A DNA stretch of 64,000 nucleotides from Paenibacillus ihbetae (GCF_002741055.1 NZ_CP016809.1:6302501-6366500); one strand, 5' to 3'. Counted from the first letter of the stretch, positions 43,193 to 54,697 are shown. The notes: generated from the sequence alone by a model not told the origin. Made by a program: numbers and translations.

Positions 43193-43672
43193 ATGACCAA
43201 TTACACGCTTGAGGAAAAAGACAGCTTTATCGTATTAGGGTTTGGAACGGAGCTGCAAAGCGATTACACAGACTATGCCGGCATCAACAAGGAAAAGACC
43301 GACTTTTGGGAAGCTGTCAAACAGGATGGAAGGCTTGATACGTTAAAGTCCGTAGCCGCGAACGACTACATTTTTGCCGTAAACGAAGCAGTGAATAACA
43401 AAATGATGTATTATGCAGGCGTAATGACTGACGCAGCGCTGCCGGAAGCGACGAGAGTGATCCAATTCCCAAAAGGGGAGTACCTTGTTGTAAAGGGAGA
43501 AGCGCAGAGCGCTGATGAGTTGAGTCAGATGCTTACAGGCATCGCCTTTGGACAAGCGCTGCCGGAAACACAGGAAGTTGCCTATGTCGGCGGGCCCAAC
43601 GCAACGGTGGAAATGGGGCAGCGAAACGGTCTTGTGTTTGGTGAAATGTGGATTCCGGTCGTTAGGAAGTAA
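43193..43672 (+). CDS. GyrI-like/AraC-effector-binding domain protein
   Basis: A 159-residue stand-alone ligand-binding domain of the GyrI-like (AraC effector-binding) superfamily, YdeE-type. FIVLGFGTELQSDY at the start, a DFWEAVKQDGRL helix, YYAGVMTDAALPEATRVIQFPKGEYLVVKG as the paired strands, and a C-terminal EMWIPVVRK strand are typical. The start has GAAGAGGAAGG upstream; the longer frame from 43109 overlaps the promoter region. Divergent WYL regulator next door. Such proteins bind hydrophobic compounds or hydrolyse cyclopropanoids; role here unknown. Confidence 0.8.
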   Translation: MTNYTLEEKDSFIVLGFGTELQSDYTDYAGINKEKTDFWEAVKQDGRLDTLKSVAANDYIFAVNEAVNNKMMYYAGVMTDAALPEATRVIQFPKGEYLVVKGEAQSADELSQMLTGIAFGQALPETQEVAYVGGPNATVEMGQRNGLVFGEMWIPVVRK

Positions 43673-43753
43673 ATCGATTCATGTTGATTTTCCTGCAAGG
43701 CGATATCGTTCGTCTTCGGACAATATCTAGAAGAAAGCGGGTGGACTTCTCAT

Positions 43754-44470
43754 ATGATACCCTTGGTGTATGACCAGATTAATCATTGGGGAAAAGACGA
43801 TGAATTTTTCCTGGCCCTGCTAAAGGGCTTGGATGTGAAAATGGTTGCTGACTTAGGCTGCGGCACAGGAAGATGGACAATGCATCTTGCTCAGAAAGGC
43901 TATGAAATTACAGCTATTGACCCCAATGCGGAAGCAATTGAAGTGGCGAGAGCCAAAGACGATGCAAGCCGTGTCACCTGGATTATTGGAGATAGCACGA
44001 AATTGCAAACCAATGCTTATGATGCCGTTATAATGACAGCCAATGTTGCACAGGTATTTTTGACCGATGAGAGCTGGGAGCAAACGGTCTCAGATGTTTA
44101 CCGGTCCTTGAAAGCCGGGGGACATTATATTTTTGATACACGAAACCCGTTAGCTAAGGCTTGGGAAGAGTGGGAGAAGGATACGGCTCCTGAATTAGCC
44201 CAAAACATGGAAACCGGAGAGCCGCTTGAAATCCATACGCAATATGAAGGGTTCGAGGGAGATATCTTCACTTTTTATGAAACCGTCAAACATGCAGGAA
44301 CAGGCGAAGTGCTGATTCATGAAAAAATGCAGATCAGGTTCCGGAAGCGGGAAGAGCTTACCGATTCGCTGATAAAGGCAGGTTTTAAGCAAGTCACAAC
44401 GTATGGTGATTGGGAGTTTAAACAAGCAAGTCCTGAAAACAAATCATTTATTTTTCATTGTATCAAATGA
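43754..44470 (+). CDS. Class I SAM-dependent methyltransferase
   Basis: A 238-residue methyltransferase with the Rossmann-like SAM fold. MVADLGCGTGRWTMHLAQKG is motif I, ITAIDPNAEAIEVARAK the acidic loop binding the ribose, DAVIMTANVAQVFL motif IV-like, and LKAGGHYIFDTRNP motif VI. It lies 81 bp behind the GyrI-like gene on the same strand, possibly in one transcript. Substrate is not recognisable. ATG 43754 has a weak upstream site (GCGGGTGGA). Confidence 0.85.
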   Translation: MIPLVYDQINHWGKDDEFFLALLKGLDVKMVADLGCGTGRWTMHLAQKGYEITAIDPNAEAIEVARAKDDASRVTWIIGDSTKLQTNAYDAVIMTANVAQVFLTDESWEQTVSDVYRSLKAGGHYIFDTRNPLAKAWEEWEKDTAPELAQNMETGEPLEIHTQYEGFEGDIFTFYETVKHAGTGEVLIHEKMQIRFRKREELTDSLIKAGFKQVTTYGDWEFKQASPENKSFIFHCIK

Positions 44471-44514
44471 ACGCTTTGATTGGTTTGAATATGACAAAAT
44501 CAAATAGAAATCAC

Positions 44515-44550
44515 AAAAAAGAACCTGAGTCGCCGGACCAGGTTCTTTAG
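44515..44550. terminator. Terminator after the methyltransferase gene
   Basis: AAAGAACCTG pairs perfectly with CAGGTTCTTT; the T-tail on the plus strand is short, and a six-T tract exists on the minus strand. Confidence 0.6.
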
Positions 44551-44693
44551 TATTGCATATGAGCAGGCGTGATGATATAATCAGAAAACACCTGAGGTTT
44601 TATAAATAGTCATAAGTATCTCATCTTACATTTTTATTGTATCATGCCCGAAAATCTCTTGTCAAATGTTTTTTTTTGAAAATTCATGGTTAG

Positions 44694-47345
<2,652 letters not shown>

Positions 47346-47418
47346 ACGGTTAATTCAAGGAAAAAGGCTTTGACCTGATAGACGGCATCCCATCCGAACA
47401 GTCACTAATGCATTGGGG

Positions 47419-47472
47419 AGGACTGCCAAGGGAAGTAACCCGAAATGACGGGGTATCTTCCTTGGTTGTCCT
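47419..47472. terminator. Long hairpin between convergent rph and proline dehydrogenase genes
   Basis: AGGAC-CCAAGG-GAAG-CCCG pairs with CGGGG-CTTCCTTGG-GTCCT around an 8-base loop. There is no clear T-tract on either strand, so termination is inferred from position only. Confidence 0.4.
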
Positions 47473-47485
47473 GGAGCAATTCGCG

Positions 47486-48454
47486 TCAATAGAGCGTTAA
47501 ACTGTCCTCTCCACCCTGGATCATTCTCGTCACCGCATCGTAGAGATTCGGCGGATGCTCGGCGATACGATGGCACAGATAGAGAAACCACTCCTCGCCG
47601 TATGTCAGATAAATGCGTACGGGTACGCCTTGATTCTTCAGGCGCTTGGATAATTCCGGGCGGATGCCGTACAGCATCTCGATTTCGACGGCACCCTGGA
47701 CTTCCTGGAAATTGCAGAGGATATGTTCGATGAGCCGGTCATCGTGGGTCGCTACCGAAACCTTTCTGCCTGCCCGGATCCCCATGTCCACAAGCTGAAT
47801 GTAGCGTTCGTTAAGTAGCGGCGAGCGCGGGATGTACTCGCCTTCCCGTTCCTGATAGGCTCCCTTTACGATCCGGATCGGCGCGCTGCCCCCGGAAAGG
47901 ATCATCTCCAGATCAGTAAGCGTACGGGGAAGATGGGCCTGCAGTGTGATCCCGACATTAGGGTATGCAGGAGATACCTTGTTAACAATGGAGAGAATGG
48001 CATCCGTCTTCGCCGATTCCTCCATGCTGATCATGAGCTGTAATCCGGCTTGTTCTGCTTGTTCGGCGAGACAAAGCAGATGATGGCAAGCGAGACCGGG
48101 ATCGACGGATAATCCAATGTGAGACAGGTCGAGCGAAATGCGGAGTCCCTCCGTCGATTCATTCGAACAAGTCTGGATGATCGATGAGAACTCCATAACG
48201 GCTTTCGTGCACTCTTCTTCTGTGAGTGTATTCTCCCCGATGTACTCCAGTGAGGTGAGATAGCCCTTGTTAAGCAAGGACTTATTGCATGCAAGTCCCT
48301 GCAGGCGATGCTCGCCTGCAACAAAACGCTCGGCAACGCGCAGCAGCAACGGATACAGCTCCTTCGATTGCCGTATTTGGTCTTTAAGCTGTAAATTTCG
48401 GGCGATGGACTTCAAAGCGTCAGCAAACATCTGTTCCGATATCGGCAGGTTCAT
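47486..48454 (-). CDS. Proline dehydrogenase-like FAD enzyme
   Basis: A 322-residue TIM-barrel flavoenzyme of the proline dehydrogenase family (PutB/FadM), which oxidises proline to pyrroline-5-carboxylate. Seen: LRISLDLSHIGLSVDP, LMISMEESAKTDAIL, VGITLQAHLPRT, PIRIVKGAYQE, VSVATHDDRLI, EIEMLYGIRPEL and RIYLTYGEEWFLYL. The substrate-binding Arg-Arg pair of the family (FMRRLAERP) reads LCHRIAEHP here: the first Arg is His295 and Arg296 is kept, so activity on proline may be altered. An AraC regulator gene lies 74 bp upstream on the same strand. No P5C dehydrogenase gene is nearby. Confidence 0.85.
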   Translation of the reverse strand: MNLPISEQMFADALKSIARNLQLKDQIRQSKELYPLLLRVAERFVAGEHRLQGLACNKSLLNKGYLTSLEYIGENTLTEEECTKAVMEFSSIIQTCSNESTEGLRISLDLSHIGLSVDPGLACHHLLCLAEQAEQAGLQLMISMEESAKTDAILSIVNKVSPAYPNVGITLQAHLPRTLTDLEMILSGGSAPIRIVKGAYQEREGEYIPRSPLLNERYIQLVDMGIRAGRKVSVATHDDRLIEHILCNFQEVQGAVEIEMLYGIRPELSKRLKNQGVPVRIYLTYGEEWFLYLCHRIAEHPPNLYDAVTRMIQGGEDSLTLY

Positions 48455-48528
48455 AACACACCTCGCATCTTATGAGTTTTTTTTGATTGTACAATTCGCG
48501 TGCAAGGCGGTCTTGTAAAAAATTGCGG

Positions 48529-49344
48529 TCAACTTGAAGCTGCCCTTATATATTGAAGCGGAGTCGTGCCGACACAGCCCGAGAAAGTTCTCGTAAAATG
48601 GCTTTGATCGTAGAATCCCGCGTCAAAAGCCACGTCGGCAATCGGCCGGCCGTTTAGCAGCTCCCGCTTGGCATAATTGATGCGCAATAAATTTTGATAG
48701 GCATGGGGAGCAAGGTGAAACGTCGCATTAAACAGCCGGATCAGATGGAATTTGCTGACACCCGAGATCTCTTGCAATGTATCCAGCGTGATGCGCTCTT
48801 TGTAATGAAGGTCTAGATATGATTTGACCTGAAGTACGGCCGGAGCTGCACGATCCATGTCCGGGACGGGAGGGGAGGGCTGCACAACGACCTCCGTGAG
48901 ATGCATCAATTCCAGAAGCATCGACTCGATCTCTAGGGGCGAGGCATCCTCGCGAAGCAGCGACCGGCAAGCAAGGATCAATTGTCGGCATCGGTTCCCC
49001 CGAGCCCCTTGGAGAAGAACCGGAAAATGCGGACGATGGATCTCAAGATCGCAAGGCACACCGGCAAACCATTCGGGATGAATAAATATCATGGTATATT
49101 TCCAAATGGAGGGATTGTCCGGATGACAGGCATGAGGAACCAGCGGGGGGAAGCAGACGACTTGTCCCGCTGAAGCCTGAAACTGCTGTCCTTCTGACCA
49201 GACGCGAGTGGATCCTTCCTCAACCAAACCGATGGAGAGCTCTTCATGAAAATGTTTTTTATAAGATAGCTGATTCAGGGAATCGCATTGCTTCAGCTCC
49301 AGAAACGGCAATTCGGGGCTGCGAACGAAGGTTATTCCGGACAT
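48529..49344 (-). CDS. AraC-family regulator with cupin sensor domain
   Basis: A 271-residue regulator with an N-terminal cupin sensor (about 1-150; HFHEELSIGLVEEGSTRVW and CFPPLVPHACHPDN) and two C-terminal helix-turn-helix motifs (ITLDTLQEISGVSKFHLIRLFNATF, then IADVAFDAGFYDQSHFTRTFSGCVGTTP). GGAG is 8 bases before this ATG. On the minus strand it precedes the proline dehydrogenase-like gene and may share a transcript with it or control it. Effector unknown. Confidence 0.9.
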   Translation of the reverse strand: MSGITFVRSPELPFLELKQCDSLNQLSYKKHFHEELSIGLVEEGSTRVWSEGQQFQASAGQVVCFPPLVPHACHPDNPSIWKYTMIFIHPEWFAGVPCDLEIHRPHFPVLLQGARGNRCRQLILACRSLLREDASPLEIESMLLELMHLTEVVVQPSPPVPDMDRAAPAVLQVKSYLDLHYKERITLDTLQEISGVSKFHLIRLFNATFHLAPHAYQNLLRINYAKRELLNGRPIADVAFDAGFYDQSHFTRTFSGCVGTTPLQYIRAASS

Positions 49345-49681
49345 AGAGCTAACTCCTTTCAAAACCGAAAATGATATGAAGCCAACGGTTGTTATGGGAC
49401 AGATGTGTATGAAGCGATAGTTCTTCCTAAATTAAGGGAAGCGTAGGTTTAGCTTAAAGTCAATGGAATCATTCTGAAATTCACTTAATTATTGTATAAT
49501 TTTGATTGCAAAGCTCCTGACGGTCATTCTTCATTGGTTGGAGCTTGGCGGTATTTTTGGCAGGTTAAACTGGATGATCTGGAGATATTGCTTAAGATGA
49601 CCTACGAGGTTTTTGGTTCAATGGATCAAATGTAAACAACAATTTCGATACATTGTCGATGACGAGAAGGAGGTATCTGAT

Positions 49682-49846
49682 GTGGGCTGTTGTAGAGCAA
49701 GACGAGTTTGGAACGAGCGTCCGGTTCGAACGCCGATTGAATCATTCCGTGGAGTTGACGAGAGACCGATAGAATCCCGCAAAGATGCGTGGGCGGTTAA
49801 ATATGAATGGTACAGAAAAGAGTTTGAGAAGCTTGGCGGACATTGA
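49682..49846 (+). CDS. Small hypothetical protein, possibly a truncated gene
   Basis: AAGGAGG (about 49667-49673) is followed by two overlapping starts in different frames: ATG 49680 (30 residues, beginning MWAVVEQDEFG) and GTG 49682 (54 residues, ending AVKYEWYRKEFEKLGGH). The 54-residue frame is open further upstream to TTG 49613. The sense-like C-terminus and the two half-frames suggest either a small basic protein or a frameshifted relic. No family recognised. The next unknown gene begins 17 bp downstream. Confidence 0.35.
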   Translation: MGCCRARRVWNERPVRTPIESFRGVDERPIESRKDAWAVKYEWYRKEFEKLGGH

Positions 49847-49863
49847 TAAGGAGTACATGAACA

Positions 49864-50226
49864 TTGGAAATGATGGAGCTTCGAATTCCGGCGGGTTTTG
49901 CCGTTTGCTACAATAAGTTTTATGATGTTGAACCTGAGCCGGATGCAGATGGATTTATCAAGAACTGGCACTATTTCACCGAGGATCTGCTGCAAATCAT
50001 TCAGATGAGGCTGGAGAAGGGTGAATGGAGCGTGCCCAAAAGCGGGCAGGAGAGATTGATTATCGACTTAGGCTGGTCACCGGACTCGAGTGCCAGCGGA
50101 GAATATCTGTTGGTGGTCGTAAATGATAACTGGGATACATTAAAGGAAATGCGGTCTAGAAATCGCTACGAGATAAAAGAAACGCTTGAAAAGTGGCTGG
50201 AATTGATTAGGACGCAACAATTATAA
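49864..50226 (+). CDS. Hypothetical protein, 120 residues
   Basis: A 120-residue soluble protein with a well-formed core: FYDVEPEPDADGFIKNWHYFTEDLLQIIQMRLEKGEWSVP (read as two pieces), then LIIDLGWSPDSSASGEYLLVVVNDNWDTLKE and a charged C-terminal helix. AAGGAG lies 10 bases before TTG 49864; ATG 49870 is the alternative. The small, acidic, single-domain look is like immunity proteins of polymorphic toxin systems, but no toxin gene is present and I do not recognise the family. That reading is speculation. Confidence 0.6.
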   Translation: MEMMELRIPAGFAVCYNKFYDVEPEPDADGFIKNWHYFTEDLLQIIQMRLEKGEWSVPKSGQERLIIDLGWSPDSSASGEYLLVVVNDNWDTLKEMRSRNRYEIKETLEKWLELIRTQQL

Positions 50227-50305
50227 ATGAGTGAATCTAGTTGCAGCCGATCAGATGTATGTAGTGAAGAGATGGCGGGCTTGTACGTGTGGAGTAACTT
50301 CCAGC

Positions 50306-50334
50306 TTGACGCCGGCAAAGATTTCAAGTACCAT
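50306..50334 (+). promoter_or_regulatory. Candidate promoter of the tandem T-box/thrS unit
   Basis: TTGACG (50306-50311), 17-bp spacer, TACCAT (50329-50334), about 15 bp before the first T-box stem I. Confidence 0.5.
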
Positions 50335-50354
50335 GTAAAAACAATAAAAGCTGT

Positions 50355-50601
50355 AATCAAGGACACGAATCTTTAAACGAGTGCCGTTCAGAGAAAGAGG
50401 ACACGGGCTGAAATCCTCTTCGGTAACCGTAAGGATTTACCACCTTGTAGCTGCGATGTGGAAATCAAGGATGACCCTTGAGTGTAAACGTCGCCGGGGA
50501 TTCCCGTTACAGGATGAGATGAGGATTCGCTTCATCAGCGGGTCGAATTAGGGTGGAACCACGAGCGCGCTCGTCCCTTTGCGGGATTAGCGTGCTTTTT
50601 T
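50355..50601 (+). ncRNA. T-box leader 1, threonine specific
   Basis: Stem I closes with CAAGG (50358) and CCTTG (50443). The specifier loop on the 3' side reads T-ACC-A, so the specifier codon is ACC (50439-50441), threonine. The T-box core AGGGTGGAACCACGAG is at 50550-50565, and a terminator ending in TTTTTT reaches 50601. Uncharged tRNA-Thr would favour the antiterminator. Confidence 0.92.
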
Positions 50602-50639
50602 GCGTGGATCGAAATGAAATGAAAAGAAAGAAAAGCGTT

Positions 50640-50885
50640 GACCAAGGACATGAATCCTTAGACAAGTGCCGTACAGAGAAAGAGGACATGGGCTGAAATC
50701 CTCTTCGGCAATTCTAAGGATTTACCGCCTTGCAGCTGCGATGTGGAAATCAAGGATGACCCTTGAGTGTAAACGTCGCCGGGGATTCCCGTTACAGGAT
50801 GATATGAGGATTCGCTTCACCAGCGGGTCAAATTAGGGTGGAACCACGAGCGCACTCGTCCCTTGCGGGCAGGTGCGCCTTTTTG
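50640..50885 (+). ncRNA. T-box leader 2, threonine specific
   Basis: A near copy of the first leader: CAAGG (50643) with CCTTG, specifier ACC (50724-50726), T-box core AGGGTGGAACCACGAG at 50835-50850, and its own terminator (GCGCAC/GTGCGC, TTTTT). It lies between leader 1 and thrS, so read-through into thrS needs both to antiterminate. Confidence 0.92.
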
Positions 50886-50922
50886 CGTTCAAAATTTTCG
50901 CTATTTGAATGGAGGAACTCAC

Positions 50923-52830
50923 ATGAAATTGAAAGTAATGCTGCCCGATGGAGGTATTCGGGAATATGAGCGGGGCACAACGCTTGAGCAAGTTGCAAAA
51001 TCTATAGGTGCAAGCTTGATGAAGCATGCGGCTGCCGGAAAAATCAACGGCACACCGGTTGATTTAAGCCGGACGATCGAGGAGGACTGTCAGGTCGAAA
51101 TTATTACGCTTGACAGTAAAGAGGGGATCGAAATCCTCAGACACAGCACGGCCCATTTAATGGCGCAGGCCATCAAACGCTTATACGGAAACCAGGCAGT
51201 CAAGCTTGGAATAGGACCTGTCATCGAAGACGGCTTCTACTACGACATAGACCTCGGTCAACCGTTATCTACCGATGATCTTGCATCTATCGAGAAAGAG
51301 ATGGAGCGGATCGTCCAAGAGGATCTTCCTATCGTTCGCCGTGTTGTCAGCCGTGAAGAAGCAGTAAAGATTTTCAGCGAAGATCCGTTAAAGCTGGAGC
51401 TAATTCAGGATCTGCCTGAGGATGCCGTCATTACGATTTATGATCAGGGCGAGTTTTTTGACCTTTGCCGCGGACCGCATTTGCCCTCTACAGGTCGAAT
51501 CAAGGCCTTTAAATTGATGAGCGTTGCGGGCGCATATTGGCGTGGGGATTCCAACAATCCAATGCTTCAGCGGATATACGGAACGGCGTTTCCGAAAAAG
51601 GCTCAGCTGAATGAACATTTACAGATGCTCGAACAAGCCAGGAAGCGCGATCACCGGAAGCTGGGCAAAGAGCTCGGATTATTTATGTTCTCCGAAGAAG
51701 CGCCCGGCATGCCTTTTTATTTGCCAAAAGGAATGGTCATCCGCAATGAACTTGAACATTTCTCGCGTGAAGAACAGCGGAAGCAGGACTACGAAGAAGT
51801 CCGCACACCGTTTATGATGAACCAGAAGCTGTGGGAGCAATCCGGTCACTGGGATCATTATCATGAAAACATGTACTTCACGGAAGTCGACGAAACAAAA
51901 TTTGCCCTGAAGCCAATGAATTGTCCGGGACATATGCTGATTTTTAAAAACAGCCTGCATTCCTACCGGGAACTTCCGATCCGCATTTCCGAATTCGGTC
52001 AAGTACACCGACATGAGTTTTCGGGTGCCTTAAACGGAATGATGCGTGTGCGTACATTCTGTCAGGACGATGCGCACATCTTTGTAAGACCCGACCAGAT
52101 CGAGGATGAAATCGGCCGAGTCATCGAATTGATTGACCGGATTTACCAAGTGTTTGGCTTTGAATACACAATTGAGCTGTCGACTCGGCCAGAACAATCA
52201 ATGGGCTCCGAGGAATTGTGGGACCAGGCTGAATCTGCCCTGCAAAATGTCTTGGATCGCATGGGAATCGTTTATCGATTGAATGAAGGCGATGGGGCAT
52301 TCTACGGGCCCAAAATTGATTTCCACATTCTTGATGCTCTAAAGCGAAGCTGGCAGTGCGGGACGATCCAGCTTGATTTTCAAATGCCGGAGAAATTTGA
52401 TCTTTCGTACATCGGGGAAGATAACCGGAAATACCGGCCCGTTGTGATTCATCGGGCGATCTTTGGCTCCATCGACCGCTTTGTCGGCATTTTGACAGAG
52501 CATTATAGCGGCGCGTTTCCGCTCTGGCTGGCTCCGGTTCAGGTCAAACTGTTGCCTGTATCGGATCATCATCTCAATTATGCGCTTCAAGTTAAGGCAG
52601 CCCTTAGCGATGCGGGCATTCGGGTAGAAGTGGACGGGCGCAGCGAAAAGCTAGGCTATAAAATAAGAGAGGCTCAGCTGCAGAAGGTTCCCTTTACGCT
52701 CGTACTCGGAGAAAACGAAGTTGCCTCCGGTACCGTCGCCGTGAGGAAACGTGGCGAAGGAGACCTTGGAGTACAGCTAGTGGACGATTTCAAGGACCAA
52801 GTTTTGAAGGATATCCGCGAGAAAAAGTAA
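50923..52830 (+). CDS. thrS: Threonyl-tRNA synthetase
   Basis: The 635-residue class II synthetase charges tRNA-Thr. Domains: TGS (about 1-62), editing/SAD domain with HSTAHLMAQAIKRLYG (HxxxH) and the DLCRGPHLPSTG cysteine motif, catalytic core with motif 1 in the MIRNELEHF region, motif 2 YRELPIRISEFGQVHRHE, and motif 3 at HRAIFGSIDRFVGILTEH, then the anticodon-binding domain from about 535. GGAGG is 7 bases before ATG 50923; the longer frame from 50863 runs through the T-box terminator and is rejected. Expression is set by the tandem threonine T-boxes. Confidence 0.97.
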   Translation: MKLKVMLPDGGIREYERGTTLEQVAKSIGASLMKHAAAGKINGTPVDLSRTIEEDCQVEIITLDSKEGIEILRHSTAHLMAQAIKRLYGNQAVKLGIGPVIEDGFYYDIDLGQPLSTDDLASIEKEMERIVQEDLPIVRRVVSREEAVKIFSEDPLKLELIQDLPEDAVITIYDQGEFFDLCRGPHLPSTGRIKAFKLMSVAGAYWRGDSNNPMLQRIYGTAFPKKAQLNEHLQMLEQARKRDHRKLGKELGLFMFSEEAPGMPFYLPKGMVIRNELEHFSREEQRKQDYEEVRTPFMMNQKLWEQSGHWDHYHENMYFTEVDETKFALKPMNCPGHMLIFKNSLHSYRELPIRISEFGQVHRHEFSGALNGMMRVRTFCQDDAHIFVRPDQIEDEIGRVIELIDRIYQVFGFEYTIELSTRPEQSMGSEELWDQAESALQNVLDRMGIVYRLNEGDGAFYGPKIDFHILDALKRSWQCGTIQLDFQMPEKFDLSYIGEDNRKYRPVVIHRAIFGSIDRFVGILTEHYSGAFPLWLAPVQVKLLPVSDHHLNYALQVKAALSDAGIRVEVDGRSEKLGYKIREAQLQKVPFTLVLGENEVASGTVAVRKRGEGDLGVQLVDDFKDQVLKDIREKK

Positions 52831-52958
52831 TAGCCAAGGTTCCGCTTGTCCGTGCACGAATCGGTTTGAAAAGCAACCACCCCGGAATATTTCCGTATAC
52901 TTCCTTTTCCCAGCGGGTAATAACTAACAGGACAGTAATCACGTGAAGGAGAGAGGGG

Positions 52959-53744
52959 TTGGAGGAAATGAAGCGTAGAGTGTTAATTACGGGAGCGGCA
53001 GGTACTATAGGAAGCGCAATATTCAAGGGGCTTCAACAGGACCACCGATATGACGTTGTCGGAGCGGATATACAGGCGGACGAAATGCAGGGCATTATAC
53101 AAATGGATATCGGTGATGAAGCCCGGCTGGTAGAGCTAACGCAGGGGATTGACACAGTGATTCATTTTGCCTGGATCAAAGACGAGGGCGATTTTCTAGG
53201 AAAGGTCCTGGCTGGCAATGTGAGCGGTGCCTACAAGTTATTCGAGGCGGCGGTGAAAAACGGCGTGCGCCGTATGATATTTGCCAGCTCCAATCACGCA
53301 ACCGGATATTACAGGACTGACGAGAAGGTTGGTCCCCATGATCCATACCGTCCGGATAGCTTTTACGGGCTCAGCAAATGTTATATTGAACTGCTGGGCA
53401 GGCTTTACTCGGATCAAGGCAAGATCTCCTCGTTCAATATTCGTATTGGCAACTTTCCCGGGGATGATCGTCCTCATTCTGAGCGTGCGGGTCATATCTG
53501 GATATCCGAGCGTGATATGCTTCAATTGATCATTTGTTGTATTGAAGCTGACGACGAGCTGAAATATTTGAATCTGTACGGTACATCAGCCAACAGCGAT
53601 AACTATTACAACATCGATTATCTGGAGGAACTGATCGGATACAAACCTGAGGATGATGCGACAAAGCTGCTTGAGCTGGCCAAGGCAGCAGGACGCAGCG
53701 TGCGTCAGGATGAAACGATCTATCAGGGCGGACAGCAAGCGTAA
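52959..53744 (+). CDS. NAD-dependent epimerase/uronate-dehydrogenase-like protein
   Basis: A 261-residue extended short-chain dehydrogenase. VLITGAAGTIGSAIFKGL is the dinucleotide-binding loop, SSNHATGYY and FYGLSKCYIELLGRLY give the Ser and Tyr-x3-Lys catalytic set, and IRIGNF...ERAGHIWISERDMLQLI matches the uronate dehydrogenase-like branch. TTG 52959 has AAGGAG 7 bases upstream; ATG 52968 is too close to GGAGG. It sits between thrS and uppP with no clear partner. Substrate is probably a sugar acid or related sugar. Confidence 0.8.
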   Translation: MEEMKRRVLITGAAGTIGSAIFKGLQQDHRYDVVGADIQADEMQGIIQMDIGDEARLVELTQGIDTVIHFAWIKDEGDFLGKVLAGNVSGAYKLFEAAVKNGVRRMIFASSNHATGYYRTDEKVGPHDPYRPDSFYGLSKCYIELLGRLYSDQGKISSFNIRIGNFPGDDRPHSERAGHIWISERDMLQLIICCIEADDELKYLNLYGTSANSDNYYNIDYLEELIGYKPEDDATKLLELAKAAGRSVRQDETIYQGGQQA

Positions 53745-53756
53745 GGAATGAGCTAT

Positions 53757-53772
53757 GTGACAATGTTGTCAC
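53757..53772. promoter_or_regulatory. Palindrome upstream of uppP
   Basis: GTGACAATGTTGTCAC, 6-bp arms, about 95 bp before the uppP start. A -10-like TATACT at 53825 lies between them. It is an operator candidate without known protein. Confidence 0.35.
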
Positions 53773-53864
53773 TCGAAACATCGTTTTGTAATAGGAATCG
53801 ATGGGAAAAGATTGATGTCCCCCTTATACTGGAAATGTTAGATTTCCGAAGGGGGCATCCACTA

Positions 53865-54668
53865 ATGAGTGATGTAATTAAAGCAATCATACTCGGCATT
53901 ATAGAGGGCTTAACCGAATTTTTGCCGGTATCTTCTACTGGACATTTGATATTAGCAGGCAGCTTGCTAAGCTTTGAGGGAGACGCTGCGATAACTTTTA
54001 AAATTGTTATTCAGTTGGGTGCGGTCATGGCCGTTCTCATCCTTTATTGGAAAAGGTATATGGCGATTGGGTCTAATCTGATTCGCATGGATTTTTCCCG
54101 AAGCCGAGGATTAAATGTCATACATATGGTTTTGGCTATGTTACCGGCGTTAATCGTATATCTTCTGCTCAAGGACACGATAAAAAGTCATTTGTTCGGC
54201 CCAACCCCTGTCTTGATCGGTCTAGTGGCCGGTGCCGTATTGATGATCATCGCAGCCAGGAGCAGGAGAACCGAAACCGCCGATACGATGGATCGGATAA
54301 ATTATAAACAAGCCTGCGGGATCGGCCTGTTCCAATGCTTGGCACTATGGCCGGGATTCTCGAGATCGGGTTCGACGATATCCGGCGGACTTTTGCTAGG
54401 GACCAGCCAAAAAGCCGCTGCAGATTTTACCTTCCTAATCTCCGTGCCGGTTATGTTTGGTGCGACCCTGCTGGATTTATACGATAGTCGGGATTTGCTA
54501 AGCTCGGATGATGTCGTATTGATGTTAATTGGCTTTGCGACATCCTTTCTAGTGGCCATGATTGCAGTCGTAACGTTTATCAAGCTGATTAAGCGGCTTC
54601 GGTTGGAATGGTTTGCGCTGTACCGGTTTGTTTTGGCGGCACTCTTCTATTTTATCATCATGCTGTGA
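53865..54668 (+). CDS. uppP: Undecaprenyl-diphosphatase (BacA type)
   Basis: A 267-residue integral membrane enzyme that removes a phosphate from undecaprenyl pyrophosphate, recycling the lipid carrier for wall synthesis; extra copies give bacitracin resistance. The first signature EGLTEFLPVSSTGH holds Glu14, Glu18 and His27; the second is WPGFSRSGSTISGGLLLG. About eight hydrophobic segments follow the usual pattern. AAGGGGG is 9 bases before ATG 53865; the longer frame from 53748 runs through the promoter. It is a single-gene unit with a terminator. Confidence 0.93.
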   Translation: MSDVIKAIILGIIEGLTEFLPVSSTGHLILAGSLLSFEGDAAITFKIVIQLGAVMAVLILYWKRYMAIGSNLIRMDFSRSRGLNVIHMVLAMLPALIVYLLLKDTIKSHLFGPTPVLIGLVAGAVLMIIAARSRRTETADTMDRINYKQACGIGLFQCLALWPGFSRSGSTISGGLLLGTSQKAAADFTFLISVPVMFGATLLDLYDSRDLLSSDDVVLMLIGFATSFLVAMIAVVTFIKLIKRLRLEWFALYRFVLAALFYFIIML

Positions 54669-54697
54669 GCGGGAATGAACCGCTCTTTCTTTTTTTC
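54667..54697 (+). terminator. Terminator overlapping the uppP stop codon
   Basis: GAGCGG/CCGCTC stem with 7-base loop and a T-rich tail TTTCTTTTTTTC. Confidence 0.75.
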
